From an uncultured Clostridium sp. (GTDB taxonomy: Bacteria > Bacillota > Clostridia > Lachnospirales > Lachnospiraceae): 7,729 nucleotides of DNA. Below the pieces are notes generated by a model. The model was not told the origin of the DNA. It saw only the letters and a program-made list of their open reading frames with translations, and ran no database searches. Of the stretch, positions 1-7,023 are shown in pieces; the stretch's first letter is position 1, and each line of letters opens with the position of its first letter. The stretch is taken from positions 1 through 7,729 of the forward strand of contig CAJJLI010000081.1 of assembly GCA_905192625.1 (NCBI GenBank). Reading direction: 5' to 3'. A program made the translations under genes and the position numbers.

Positions 1-9
1 GAGAGGTGA
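1..9 (+). promoter_or_regulatory. Ribosome binding site of the Nudix gene
   Basis: GAGAGGTGA matches seven consecutive bases (GAGGTGA) of the Shine-Dalgarno consensus AGGAGGTGA and lies correctly for the ATG at 12. An in-frame GTG at 6 lies inside this site, so it is unlikely to be the real start. The promoter of the unit lies left of the window. Confidence 0.75.
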
Positions 10-11
10 AT

Positions 12-506
12 ATGGAACTTTGGGATGTTTATGATCAGTGTTTTAAAAAAACTGGTCGTGTACATGAAAGAGGTAAGGTATTAGCTCCTTTGGATTATCA
101 TCTGGTGGTGCATATCTATCCAGTGAATGATCAAAAAGAAATTTTAATACAAAAAAGAAGTGAAACAGTAGCGTGGAAGCCAGGTATATGGGCTGCAACA
201 GGAGGTTCTGCGGTACAGGGAGAAGACATGTATGAAGCCTGTATAAGAGAACTAAGTGAAGAGGTTGGTATTTTAGCGGATGAGAAATGCATGGAACTTT
301 ATGCACTCTTAAAACGTGAAAATAGCTATAACGCTGTTTGGATTGTCCATAAAAATATCGATATATCAGAACTCTCTCTTCAAGTTGAGGAAGTTTCAGA
401 AGCGAAGTGGGCCTCAATAGAAGAGATAAAAGAGATGGTTAAAAATGAGGAGTTCCATTCCTATCCGTATTTGGATATGCTGTTTGATTATATTATTGAA
501 AAGTAG
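12..506 (+). CDS. Nudix hydrolase, IPP-isomerase-like subgroup
   Basis: A complete cytoplasmic protein of 164 residues from the ATG at 12. The Nudix box is perfect: G65-x5-E71-x7-R79-E80-L81-x-E83-E84-x-G86-I87. The E83/E84 region should bind the divalent metal that helps cleave a nucleoside-diphosphate-X or other pyrophosphate substrate. The N-terminal WDVYD (about residues 4-8) and the stretch YHLVVH...LIQKRS (29-50) are typical of the subgroup often annotated as related to isopentenyl-diphosphate isomerase. True type I Idi enzymes have a catalytic cysteine in a TNTVCGHP-like segment. Here the equivalent segment reads AATGGSAVQG, so isomerase activity is unlikely and a Nudix phosphohydrolase is the better call. 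The substrate cannot be read from sequence. ATG at 12 is preferred over GTG at 6 because the GTG lies within the Shine-Dalgarno site. The gene ends 72 bases before ileS with no terminator between, so co-transcription is likely. Confidence 0.93.
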   Translation: MELWDVYDQCFKKTGRVHERGKVLAPLDYHLVVHIYPVNDQKEILIQKRSETVAWKPGIWAATGGSAVQGEDMYEACIRELSEEVGILADEKCMELYALLKRENSYNAVWIVHKNIDISELSLQVEEVSEAKWASIEEIKEMVKNEEFHSYPYLDMLFDYIIEK

Positions 507-533
507 GAAATGATGTTAGTAAAAAGTAAAAAT

Positions 534-545
534 AGTTATATAACT
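534..545. repeat. 12-bp perfect palindrome between Nudix gene and ileS
   Basis: AGTTATATAACT is its own reverse complement. It contains TATAAC (539-544), which could serve as a -10 element for a weak internal ileS promoter, but the sequence 17 bases upstream (TTAGTA, 516-521) is a poor -35. It could be an operator, a weak promoter core, or chance in AT-rich DNA. Confidence 0.25.
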
Positions 546-578
546 TTGAATAAATAGAGATAGAAAGGATGAAATCGC

Positions 579-3500
579 ATGTACCAAAAAGTATCCACAA
601 ACATGAAGTTTGTTGACAGAGAAAAAGAAGTTCTAAAATTTTGGAAAGAAAATGAGATTTTTGAGAAAAGTATTGATTCAAGAAAAGAAGGAGAGACCTA
701 TACGTTTTATGATGGACCTCCAACTGCAAATGGAAAGCCTCACATCGGTCACGTTTTAACACGTGTTATCAAGGATATGATTCCAAGATATCGTACAATG
801 AAAGGCTATATGGTTCCAAGAAAAGCAGGATGGGATACTCATGGTCTTCCTGTTGAGCTTGAAGTTGAAAAATTATTAGGTTTAGATGGAAAAGAACAAA
901 TTGAACAATATGGTCTTGAACCATTTATCGATAAGTGTAAAGAAAGTGTTTGGAAATACAAAGGTATGTGGGAAGATTTCTCAGGAACAGTTGGTTTCTG
1001 GGCAGATATGGAGAAACCATATGTAACCTATGATAATAATTTTATCGAGTCTGAATGGTGGGCATTAAAAAAGATTTGGGATAAGGGTCTTTTATACAAA
1101 GGTTATAAGATTGTACCTTACTGTCCACGTTGTGGAACTCCACTTTCTTCTCATGAAGTGGCTCAAGGTTACAAAGATGTAAAAGAAAAATCTGCGATTG
1201 CTAAATTTAAAGTAAAAGATACAGAAAATGAATACATTTTAGCATGGACAACAACTCCTTGGACATTACCATCAAACGTAGGTCTTTGCGTAAACCCAGA
1301 AGAAACTTATGTGAAAGTTGAAGTTGGTGTAAATGCAAAGGGTGATGTTGTAAAGCCACCAGAAGAAGGAGCAGAGCTTACAGATGCAAATACTGCTGTT
1401 GCAAAAGAATACTATATCTTAGCAGAAGCATTGCTTAAAGTTATTGAAGGCGATTACCAAGTCGTAGAAACTTACGTAGGTAAAGACTTAGAATATAAAG
1501 AATATGAACCATTATTTGATTATGCATTTAATAATCCAGATGGTACAAAGAATCCAAAGGCAAATAGAGACAATGTAAATGGTAAGAAAGCTTACTATGT
1601 AACATGCGATACCTATGTAACATTAACGGATGGTACTGGTGTTGTTCATATTGCACCAGCGTTTGGTGAAGACGATGCGAATGTTGGACGTAGATACGAT
1701 CTTCCATTCGTACAGTTAGTAGATGAAAAAGGTGAAATGAAACCTGAAGTTACAGATTTTGCAGGCGTATTCTGTAAAAAGACGGATGAAGGCATTATGA
1801 AAATGCTTCGTGAAAAAGGATTGTTATTCAAATCTCTTAAATTTGAGCATAGTTATCCATTCTGCTGGAGATGCGATACACCATTAATCTATTATGCAAG
1901 AGAATCATGGTTTATCAAAATGACAGCTGTGAAGGAAGATTTAATCCGTAATAACAATACAATTAACTGGATTCCTGAAAGCATTGGTAAGGGACGTTTT
2001 GGAGATTGGTTAGAAAACGTTCAAGACTGGGGTATTAGTCGTAACCGTTACTGGGGAACACCACTTAACGTATGGCAATGTGAATGCGGTCATATGCACT
2101 CCATTGGAAGCATTGAGGAATTAAAATCAATGTCTGATAATTGTCCGGATAACATTGAGTTACACCGTCCTTATATTGATGCCGTAACCATTAAGTGTTC
2201 CGAATGTGGTAAGCAGATGAAACGTGTTCCTGAAGTTATTGACTGTTGGTTTGACTCTGGTGCGATGCCATTTGCACAACATCATTATCCATTTGAAAAT
2301 CAAGATTTATTTGAACAACAGTTCCCTGCTGACTTTATTTCAGAGGCAGTTGATCAGACAAGAGGATGGTTCTATTCCTTGTTAGCGATTTCAACATTAA
2401 TCTTTAATAAAGCACCATATAAGAATGTTATTGTTCTTGGTCATGTTCAAGATGAAAATGGTCAAAAGATGAGTAAATCCAAAGGTAATGCAGTAGATCC
2501 ATTTGATGCTTTGGCAGAGTATGGTGCAGATGCAATTCGTTGGTACTTCTATATTAACTCAGCTCCATGGTTACCAAATCGTTTCCACGGAAAAGCGGTA
2601 GTAGAAGGACAGCGTAAATTTATGGGTACACTATGGAATACTTATGCATTCTTTGTACTTTATGCAAACATTGATAACTTTGATGCAACGAAGTATCAAT
2701 TAGAATATGATAAGCTTCCAGTTATGGATAAGTGGTTGTTATCAAAATTAAATTCTGTTGTGAAGACAGTAGATGAGAATTTAGCAAACTACAAGATCCC
2801 AGAAACTGCAAGAGCATTACAAGAATTTGTGGATGAAATGAGTAACTGGTATGTAAGACGTGGTCGTGAACGTTTCTGGGCAAAGGGAATGGAGCAGGAT
2901 AAGATCAATGCTTACATGACGCTTTACACAGCATTGGTTACAATTGCGAAGGCATCTGCGCCTATGATTCCGTTTATGGCAGAAGATATTTACCGCAATC
3001 TTGTATGCAGCATTGATAAAACAGCTCCTGTAAGTGTTCATTTATGCGACTTCCCAGCGTATGATGAAACATTCATTAATGAAGAACTTGAAAAAGATAT
3101 GGAAGCGGTTCTTGAAATCGTTGTACTTGGTCGTGCTTGTAGAAATACAGCAAATATTAAGCAAAGACAACCAATTGGAAAGATGTATGTAAAAGCGGAT
3201 ATCACTCATACCGATCACGCTGGAAACACAGTAGAAGGAATGTCTGATTTTTATAAAGAAATCATCGAGGATGAACTTAATGTAAAAAATGTAACGTTTA
3301 CTTCGGATGTACGTGATTTTACTTCTTACACATTTAAACCACAGTTAAAGACATTAGGACGTCGTTTCGGTAGTAAGTTAAATGCACTTAAGGAAGTTCT
3401 TTCTGGGCTTAATGGAAATAAGGCCATGGATGAATTAAATGAAAAGGGTACTTTAACAATTACTGTGGATGGAGTAGAAGAGGTATTAGAAAAAGAGGAT

Positions 3501-3848
3501 TTACTCATTGATGCAATGCAGATGGAAGGTTATGTTTCTGATTCTGACTACGGAATTACCGTTGTACTTGATACGAACTTAACAGATGAATTAATCGAAG
3601 AAGGATTTGTTCGTGAATTAATTAGTAAAGTTCAGACAATGCGTAAAGATGCTGGATTTGAAGTAATGGATCACATCAATGTTTATGTATCTGGAAACGA
3701 AAAGATTAAAGAAATTGCTGCTAAGAACATGGAAGAAATTAAGACCGTTGTATTGGCAGATGAAATTATCTTTGATCGTTTGAGTGGATTTGAAAAAGAA
3801 TGGAACTTAAACGGTGAAGATGTTACACTTGCTGTAGAAAAGAGATAA
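579..3848 (+). CDS. ileS: Isoleucyl-tRNA synthetase, type 2 (IleRS2)
   Basis: This 1089-residue cytoplasmic class I synthetase charges tRNA-Ile with isoleucine. The catalytic domain has the canonical HIGH signature at 55-58 (inside GKPHIGHVL), GWDTHGLP at 84-91 and KMSKS at 630-634. The CP1 editing domain, which removes mischarged valine, is intact: WTTTPWTLPSN at 223-233 and HIAPAFGEDD at 357-366, with D366 matching the catalytic aspartate of the E. coli enzyme. Cysteine pairs at 182/185, 429/432, 501/503 and 540/543 could bind zinc. DCWFDSG at 555-561 and the FYDGPPTANGKPHIGH style of the N-terminus mark the eukaryote-like type 2 clade. Length agrees: type 1 enzymes are about 930 residues, type 2 about 1030-1100. 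The C-terminal third carries the anticodon-binding and type 2-specific extension domains. ATG at 579 follows an AAGGA (565-569) by nine bases. An ATG at 569 is out of frame. No T-box leader lies in the 72 bases upstream. Confidence 0.98.
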   Translation: MYQKVSTNMKFVDREKEVLKFWKENEIFEKSIDSRKEGETYTFYDGPPTANGKPHIGHVLTRVIKDMIPRYRTMKGYMVPRKAGWDTHGLPVELEVEKLLGLDGKEQIEQYGLEPFIDKCKESVWKYKGMWEDFSGTVGFWADMEKPYVTYDNNFIESEWWALKKIWDKGLLYKGYKIVPYCPRCGTPLSSHEVAQGYKDVKEKSAIAKFKVKDTENEYILAWTTTPWTLPSNVGLCVNPEETYVKVEVGVNAKGDVVKPPEEGAELTDANTAVAKEYYILAEALLKVIEGDYQVVETYVGKDLEYKEYEPLFDYAFNNPDGTKNPKANRDNVNGKKAYYVTCDTYVTLTDGTGVVHIAPAFGEDDANVGRRYDLPFVQLVDEKGEMKPEVTDFAGVFCKKTDEGIMKMLREKGLLFKSLKFEHSYPFCWRCDTPLIYYARESWFIKMTAVKEDLIRNNNTINWIPESIGKGRFGDWLENVQDWGISRNRYWGTPLNVWQCECGHMHSIGSIEELKSMSDNCPDNIELHRPYIDAVTIKCSECGKQMKRVPEVIDCWFDSGAMPFAQHHYPFENQDLFEQQFPADFISEAVDQTRGWFYSLLAISTLIFNKAPYKNVIVLGHVQDENGQKMSKSKGNAVDPFDALAEYGADAIRWYFYINSAPWLPNRFHGKAVVEGQRKFMGTLWNTYAFFVLYANIDNFDATKYQLEYDKLPVMDKWLLSKLNSVVKTVDENLANYKIPETARALQEFVDEMSNWYVRRGRERFWAKGMEQDKINAYMTLYTALVTIAKASAPMIPFMAEDIYRNLVCSIDKTAPVSVHLCDFPAYDETFINEELEKDMEAVLEIVVLGRACRNTANIKQRQPIGKMYVKADITHTDHAGNTVEGMSDFYKEIIEDELNVKNVTFTSDVRDFTSYTFKPQLKTLGRRFGSKLNALKEVLSGLNGNKAMDELNEKGTLTITVDGVEEVLEKEDLLIDAMQMEGYVSDSDYGITVVLDTNLTDELIEEGFVRELISKVQTMRKDAGFEVMDHINVYVSGNEKIKEIAAKNMEEIKTVVLADEIIFDRLSGFEKEWNLNGEDVTLAVEKR

Positions 3849-3880
3849 TATATGTAATGTCTTATTGATTTTAGTATTGT

Positions 3881-3935
3881 AAAAAGTAACAGCGCACATC
3901 CGTCGTATATTCGACAGATGTACGCTGTTATTTTT
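3881..3935 (+). terminator. Long hairpin terminator after ileS, probably bidirectional
   Basis: The left arm 3887-3905 (TAACAGCG-C-ACATC-C-GTCG) pairs with 3912-3930 (CGAC-A-GATGT-A-CGCTGTTA) around the loop TATATT. An A-tract (3881-3885) lies before the stem and a T-tract (3931-3935) after it, as expected for a Rho-independent terminator working in both directions. The + strand transcript has two C-A mismatches in the 19-position stem. In the minus-strand transcript the same positions become U-G wobbles, so the stem has no true mismatch. It should end the Nudix-ileS transcript. Confidence 0.85.
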
Positions 3936-4031
3936 ATAATTAATACAAGTTTATAATGGTCATATCAGGTATTCGTAATCTGCTTATGCTACTTGTTCCT
4001 TTCTCATAGATGCCTTACAGAGATTTTATCA

Positions 4032-4063
4032 TTGACTAATACAATAAAGTTATATTTTATAAT
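4032..4063 (+). promoter_or_regulatory. Possible promoter of the Rieske/FAD gene
   Basis: TTGACT at 4032-4037 is a good -35 match and TATAAT at 4058-4063 is a perfect -10, but the spacer is 20 bases, longer than the usual 16-18. TATTTT at 4053-4058 gives a 15-base spacer instead. A promoter is expected here because a strong terminator ends the upstream unit. Which hexamers are used is uncertain. With TATAAT the transcript would start near 4070 and have a leader of about 48 bases. Confidence 0.35.
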
Positions 4064-4084
4064 AATAATTGGTAAAATTGTTAA

Positions 4085-4111
4085 TCCTAACTTTAAAATG
4101 AGTGTTAGGAG
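4085..4111 (+). promoter_or_regulatory. Shine-Dalgarno-covering leader hairpin
   Basis: TCCTAAC (4085-4091) is exactly complementary to GTTAGGA (4104-4110), with a 12-base loop. The right arm contains most of the ribosome binding site AGGAG (4107-4111), which stands six bases before the ATG at 4118. When folded, the site would be largely hidden. The pairing is seen directly. Any role in control of translation is inference. Confidence 0.5.
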
Positions 4112-4117
4112 TATACT

Positions 4118-5578
4118 ATGGAATCGATCTGGTCAAAAACGGAACAAATTGCTGAAAGACCACCCTTGCATGCAACAATGAATGCGGATGTTGTGGTAGT
4201 TGGTGCAGGAATATTTGGTATTTTAACTGCTTATTATCTTCAAAAATCGGGTAAGAAAGTTGTTGTAGTAGAAGGAAATCGAATTGCCAGCGGGCAGACA
4301 AAAAACACAACCGCTAAGATTACATCACAGCATGGTTTAATATATACTAAATTAGTTGATACCCTGGGTGAAGAAAGCGCTAAGTTTTATGCTAAGGCCA
4401 ATGAACAGGCCATAAAGGACTACGAGACTTTAGTACGAGATGAAACGATTAATTGCGACTTTGAAAAAACATGTGCCTATCTATATACAAACGGGGATAA
4501 TACAGAATTAAAACGAGAAGCAAACGTAGCAAAGTCATTTGGGATTGAAGCAGAGTTTTTAGAGACAATTAATATACCCGTTGAAAATACTGGTGCAGTT
4601 TGTTTTCATAACCAGGCACAATTTCATCCGATTAAGTTTATAAATAGAATTGCAAAAGGTTTAGAAATTTATGAACATTCAAAAGTTACTAAGGTTGAGG
4701 AACATGCAGTGATTGGTGATAACTTTAAAGTAGAAGCAAAACAAATTGTATTAGCAACACACTACCCTTTTTTAAGGACACCTGGATATTATTTTTTAAG
4801 AATGCACCAAGAAAGAACGTATTTACTATCTTTGGCAAATGCAAATAAAGTGAATGGCATGTACCTTGGTATGGAAGATGGACATACCATGAGAGATTAT
4901 GGACAATATGTATTATTTGGTGGTGAAAGTCATAGAACAGGTGAAAATAAAGAAGGTGGACGTTATCAAAAACTGGAGCAGGATTCAGAAACGTATTTTA
5001 AAGATAGTAAAATTATCACCAAATGGTCTGCTCAAGATTGTATGACCCTAGATGGAGTACCTTATATTGGACATTTTTCCAATGCAAATGCAAATTGGTT
5101 TGTTGGAACAGGCTTTGGCAAGTGGGGAATGACTAGTTCTATGGTAGGAGCTAAGCTAATCACTGATTTAGCCACGGGTAATCATAATCCATACGATAAG
5201 TTATATACACCCCAAAGATTTCATGTGACTGCGTCTATGAAAAATCTATTACACGATGGGATGCAAGCAGTAAAAGGACTATCGAAAGAGTTCTTAAGTT
5301 CAGCAAGTGCAGAATTGTCTGCCCTGCCACCGGGACATGGGGGAATTATTTCACATGATGGTGAAAAGTATGGAGTGTATCGAGATGAAGCCGGAGAAAC
5401 GCACTTTGTTTCTACAAAATGCCCACACTTAGGCTGTGAACTGACGTATAATCCAGATGAAAAGAGTTTTGATTGTCCATGTCATGGGTCTCGATTTGAT
5501 TATAAGGGTAATCTAATTGATGAGCCTGCTATGACTGGGATTTGGACGATACAGGATGTAAAAGAACACAAAGAGTAG
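4118..5578 (+). CDS. FAD-dependent oxidoreductase with C-terminal Rieske [2Fe-2S] domain (YhfW-like)
   Basis: A complete 486-residue protein. The N-terminal part is a DAO/DadA-type flavoprotein: the dinucleotide-binding motif DVVVVGAGIFG (24-34; glycines 29, 31, 34) is followed by E52 at the end of the second strand, the usual contact to the FAD ribose. A second flavin-binding segment, FVGTGFGKWGMT, lies at 328-339. After a linker (about 370-405) comes a Rieske domain: CPHLGC at 435-440 and CPCHGS at 453-458. C435, H437, C453 and H456 should hold the [2Fe-2S] cluster, and C440 and C455 match the disulfide pair of high-potential bc1-type Rieske proteins. This architecture is that of Bacillus subtilis YhfW, whose substrate is, to my knowledge, not established. 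No signal peptide or membrane segment is visible, so it is probably cytoplasmic and may pass electrons between the flavin and the cluster. The ATG at 4118 follows AGGAG by six bases. The gene stands alone between two intergenic regions. Confidence 0.93.
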   Translation: MESIWSKTEQIAERPPLHATMNADVVVVGAGIFGILTAYYLQKSGKKVVVVEGNRIASGQTKNTTAKITSQHGLIYTKLVDTLGEESAKFYAKANEQAIKDYETLVRDETINCDFEKTCAYLYTNGDNTELKREANVAKSFGIEAEFLETINIPVENTGAVCFHNQAQFHPIKFINRIAKGLEIYEHSKVTKVEEHAVIGDNFKVEAKQIVLATHYPFLRTPGYYFLRMHQERTYLLSLANANKVNGMYLGMEDGHTMRDYGQYVLFGGESHRTGENKEGGRYQKLEQDSETYFKDSKIITKWSAQDCMTLDGVPYIGHFSNANANWFVGTGFGKWGMTSSMVGAKLITDLATGNHNPYDKLYTPQRFHVTASMKNLLHDGMQAVKGLSKEFLSSASAELSALPPGHGGIISHDGEKYGVYRDEAGETHFVSTKCPHLGCELTYNPDEKSFDCPCHGSRFDYKGNLIDEPAMTGIWTIQDVKEHKE

Positions 5579-5661
5579 TAGTTAATTCGTTTATAATCTA
5601 AATTAAAAGATACCTGGTTCTATACAGTATGCAACCTTTTATGATAAAATAAAAGAAATGG

Positions 5662-5691
5662 CCGTATCTGCAGGAAAGACTGCAGATACGG
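5662..5691 (+). terminator. Perfect 12-bp hairpin, probable terminator
   Basis: CCGTATCTGCAG (5662-5673) and CTGCAGATACGG (5680-5691) are perfect inverted repeats around the loop GAAAGA. The hairpin sits 84 bases after the Rieske/FAD gene and is the only candidate to end that transcript. The + strand tail (GACTCTAATTTAACT) is a poor U-tract. Read on the minus strand the tail is CCATTTCTTTTATTTT, which is much more U-rich. It may be a weak or bidirectional terminator, or a structural element with another role. Confidence 0.55.
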
Positions 5692-5713
5692 GACTCTAAT
5701 TTAACTAAGGTGT

Positions 5714-5744
5714 TTGGAATTTAAAAACTGAATAGAAATATAAG
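5714..5744 (+). promoter_or_regulatory. Possible promoter of the esterase gene
   Basis: TTGGAA (5714-5719) and TATAAG (5739-5744) lie 19 bases apart, about 33 bases before the GTG start. Both hexamers are near consensus but the spacing is long, and AT-rich DNA gives such matches by chance. No CcpA-type cre site was recognised beside it. Confidence 0.3.
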
Positions 5745-5765
5745 GACAATACATAGGAAAGAAAC

Positions 5766-5770
5766 GAGGT
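5766..5770 (+). promoter_or_regulatory. Ribosome binding site fixing the GTG start of the esterase
   Basis: GAGGT stands seven bases before the GTG at 5778. The next in-frame ATG (residue 17 of the predicted protein) has only a weak GGAA upstream, so the GTG start is preferred. Confidence 0.65.
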
Positions 5771-5777
5771 CACAAAA

Positions 5778-6869
5778 GTGGAACGTATCGAAAATGTAAC
5801 GAAATATTATACCTGTTTGGAACTAATGAAATCCAAGTTTGATAAATACGCAAGAAAAGATAAGTTCGAGGCGACAAACATTGATGAATACTTGATATGG
5901 AAACAACAAGCTAGAATAAAACTACAAGAACTTTTCGGTCACGATAAGATGGAGATGCCAATTCTTAGCTGTGAAATACTTGATGAAACTATGCTAGAGG
6001 ATGGAATAAAGCGAGAGAAAAGGTTGCTTCAAACGGAACCTGGTGTTTTTATGCCATTTTATGTACTATACCCAGAGGAAGGAAAGATGCGCTCGGTAAA
6101 GAATGGGCATGAAGACAAACCTGCTTGTATGATAGCACTTCCTGGTCATAGTGGGGGTGGTAAGGAGTCTTTGGCAGGAAGAAGTGAAGTTAAGGCAATT
6201 GCAGATGCTATTTTAAAATTTAATTATGACTATGGATTAGAACTTGCAAAACAAGGGTTTATAACATTAATACCGGACGTGAGAGGGTTTGGCGAGCGAA
6301 GAGAGCTAGCGTTTCAGAAAAATGAAGAGAGCGCTTATATTGGTGGAACTTGCTATCATTTGTCTCATATGGCAGAGCCTCTTGGGATGACTGTTATAGG
6401 CATGCTGACTTGGGATATTTTTCGATTGATCGACTGGATAGAACAAACCAATGCCTGGGATATGACCGAACTAGGATGTGTTGGTTTTTCGGGAGGTGGA
6501 ATGCAGACACTAATGACTGGTGCCTTAGATGATCGAATCAAACAGTGCATTATTAGTGGGTATATGTATGGATATAAGGATTCTTTGTTAGTGTTGAATG
6601 GAAACTGTAACTGTAACTATGTGCCACATTTATGGGAACATTTTGATATGGGAGACATCGGAGCCTTACTTGCCCCTAGAAAAGTATGTATACAATCTTG
6701 TGAAGGGGATCACCTAAATGGAGCAAGAGGGCTTTACAATGTAAATGAACAAGTGGACATCATGAGACAAGCATATAAGTTATTCAACGCGACGGATCAA
6801 TTATCCCAAGATATCCGTGAAGGTGGACATTGCTTTCACAAAGAGGTTTTTTCGAGTTTTTTTAAATAA
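5778..6869 (+). CDS. Alpha/beta-hydrolase family esterase (acetylxylan esterase/dienelactone hydrolase-like)
   Basis: A complete 363-residue protein with a GTG start. The serine-hydrolase elbow GFSGG is at 236-240, giving S238 as nucleophile. D311 (in CEGDHLNG) and H351 (in EGGHCFH) are placed to be the acid and base of the triad. LPGHSGGGKE at 121-130 and PDVRGFGER at 166-174 resemble the oxyanion-hole strand and following loop of large bacterial esterases of the Abhydrolase_7/acetylxylan-esterase type. An N-terminal region of about 110 residues precedes the core fold, also usual for these. No signal peptide or membrane segment is visible, so it should act in the cytoplasm, perhaps on acylated sugars or oligosaccharides taken up by the cell. 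That substrate is inference from family resemblance only. The protein has a cysteine- and asparagine-rich NGNCNCN segment at 274-280. It stands alone, between the hairpin at 5662-5691 and the glgP leader. No clear terminator follows it. Confidence 0.85.
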   Translation: MERIENVTKYYTCLELMKSKFDKYARKDKFEATNIDEYLIWKQQARIKLQELFGHDKMEMPILSCEILDETMLEDGIKREKRLLQTEPGVFMPFYVLYPEEGKMRSVKNGHEDKPACMIALPGHSGGGKESLAGRSEVKAIADAILKFNYDYGLELAKQGFITLIPDVRGFGERRELAFQKNEESAYIGGTCYHLSHMAEPLGMTVIGMLTWDIFRLIDWIEQTNAWDMTELGCVGFSGGGMQTLMTGALDDRIKQCIISGYMYGYKDSLLVLNGNCNCNYVPHLWEHFDMGDIGALLAPRKVCIQSCEGDHLNGARGLYNVNEQVDIMRQAYKLFNATDQLSQDIREGGHCFHKEVFSSFFK

Positions 6870-6940
6870 GATAATATGTAGTTTATAAGGATATTTTATT
6901 TACAATAGCTAGTTCCAGTGTTTTTAGCATTCATACCGAT

Positions 6941-6971
6941 TTGTTACGTAGTTAATCTAGTTACATATAAT
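6941..6971 (+). promoter_or_regulatory. Possible promoter of glgP
   Basis: TATAAT at 6966-6971 is a perfect -10, with TTGTTA at 6941-6946 as the best -35 at a long 19-base spacing. A short inverted repeat, CTAGT (6957-6961) and ACTAG (6974-6978), flanks the -10 and could be an operator. A start near 6978 would leave a leader of about 108 bases. Confidence 0.4.
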
Positions 6972-7023
6972 AGACTAGGGATCATTATATGCCTATATGG
7001 AAAGATGGGCTGATTCAGTTGGA

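Noticed and set aside
43..417. 124-residue minus-strand reading frame
   Set aside because: It is the antisense shadow of the Nudix gene; its His/Leu/Tyr-rich composition is the reverse reading of AT-rich coding DNA and it shows no family motif.
12..506. Type I isopentenyl-diphosphate isomerase
   Set aside because: The N-terminal style fits the related subgroup, but the catalytic cysteine segment of Idi is absent and the Nudix box is the full hydrolase form.
493..762. 89-residue minus-strand reading frame across the ileS start
   Set aside because: It covers the ileS ribosome site and HIGH region in antisense, has no recognisable motif, and has no good ribosome site of its own.
3993..4181. 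Possible 62-residue + strand reading frame overlapping the start of the Rieske/FAD gene
   Set aside because: It begins at a TTG with no ribosome site, its first two thirds are intergenic AT-rich sequence giving low-complexity Ile/Leu/Asn residues, and it overlaps a strongly supported gene in another frame.
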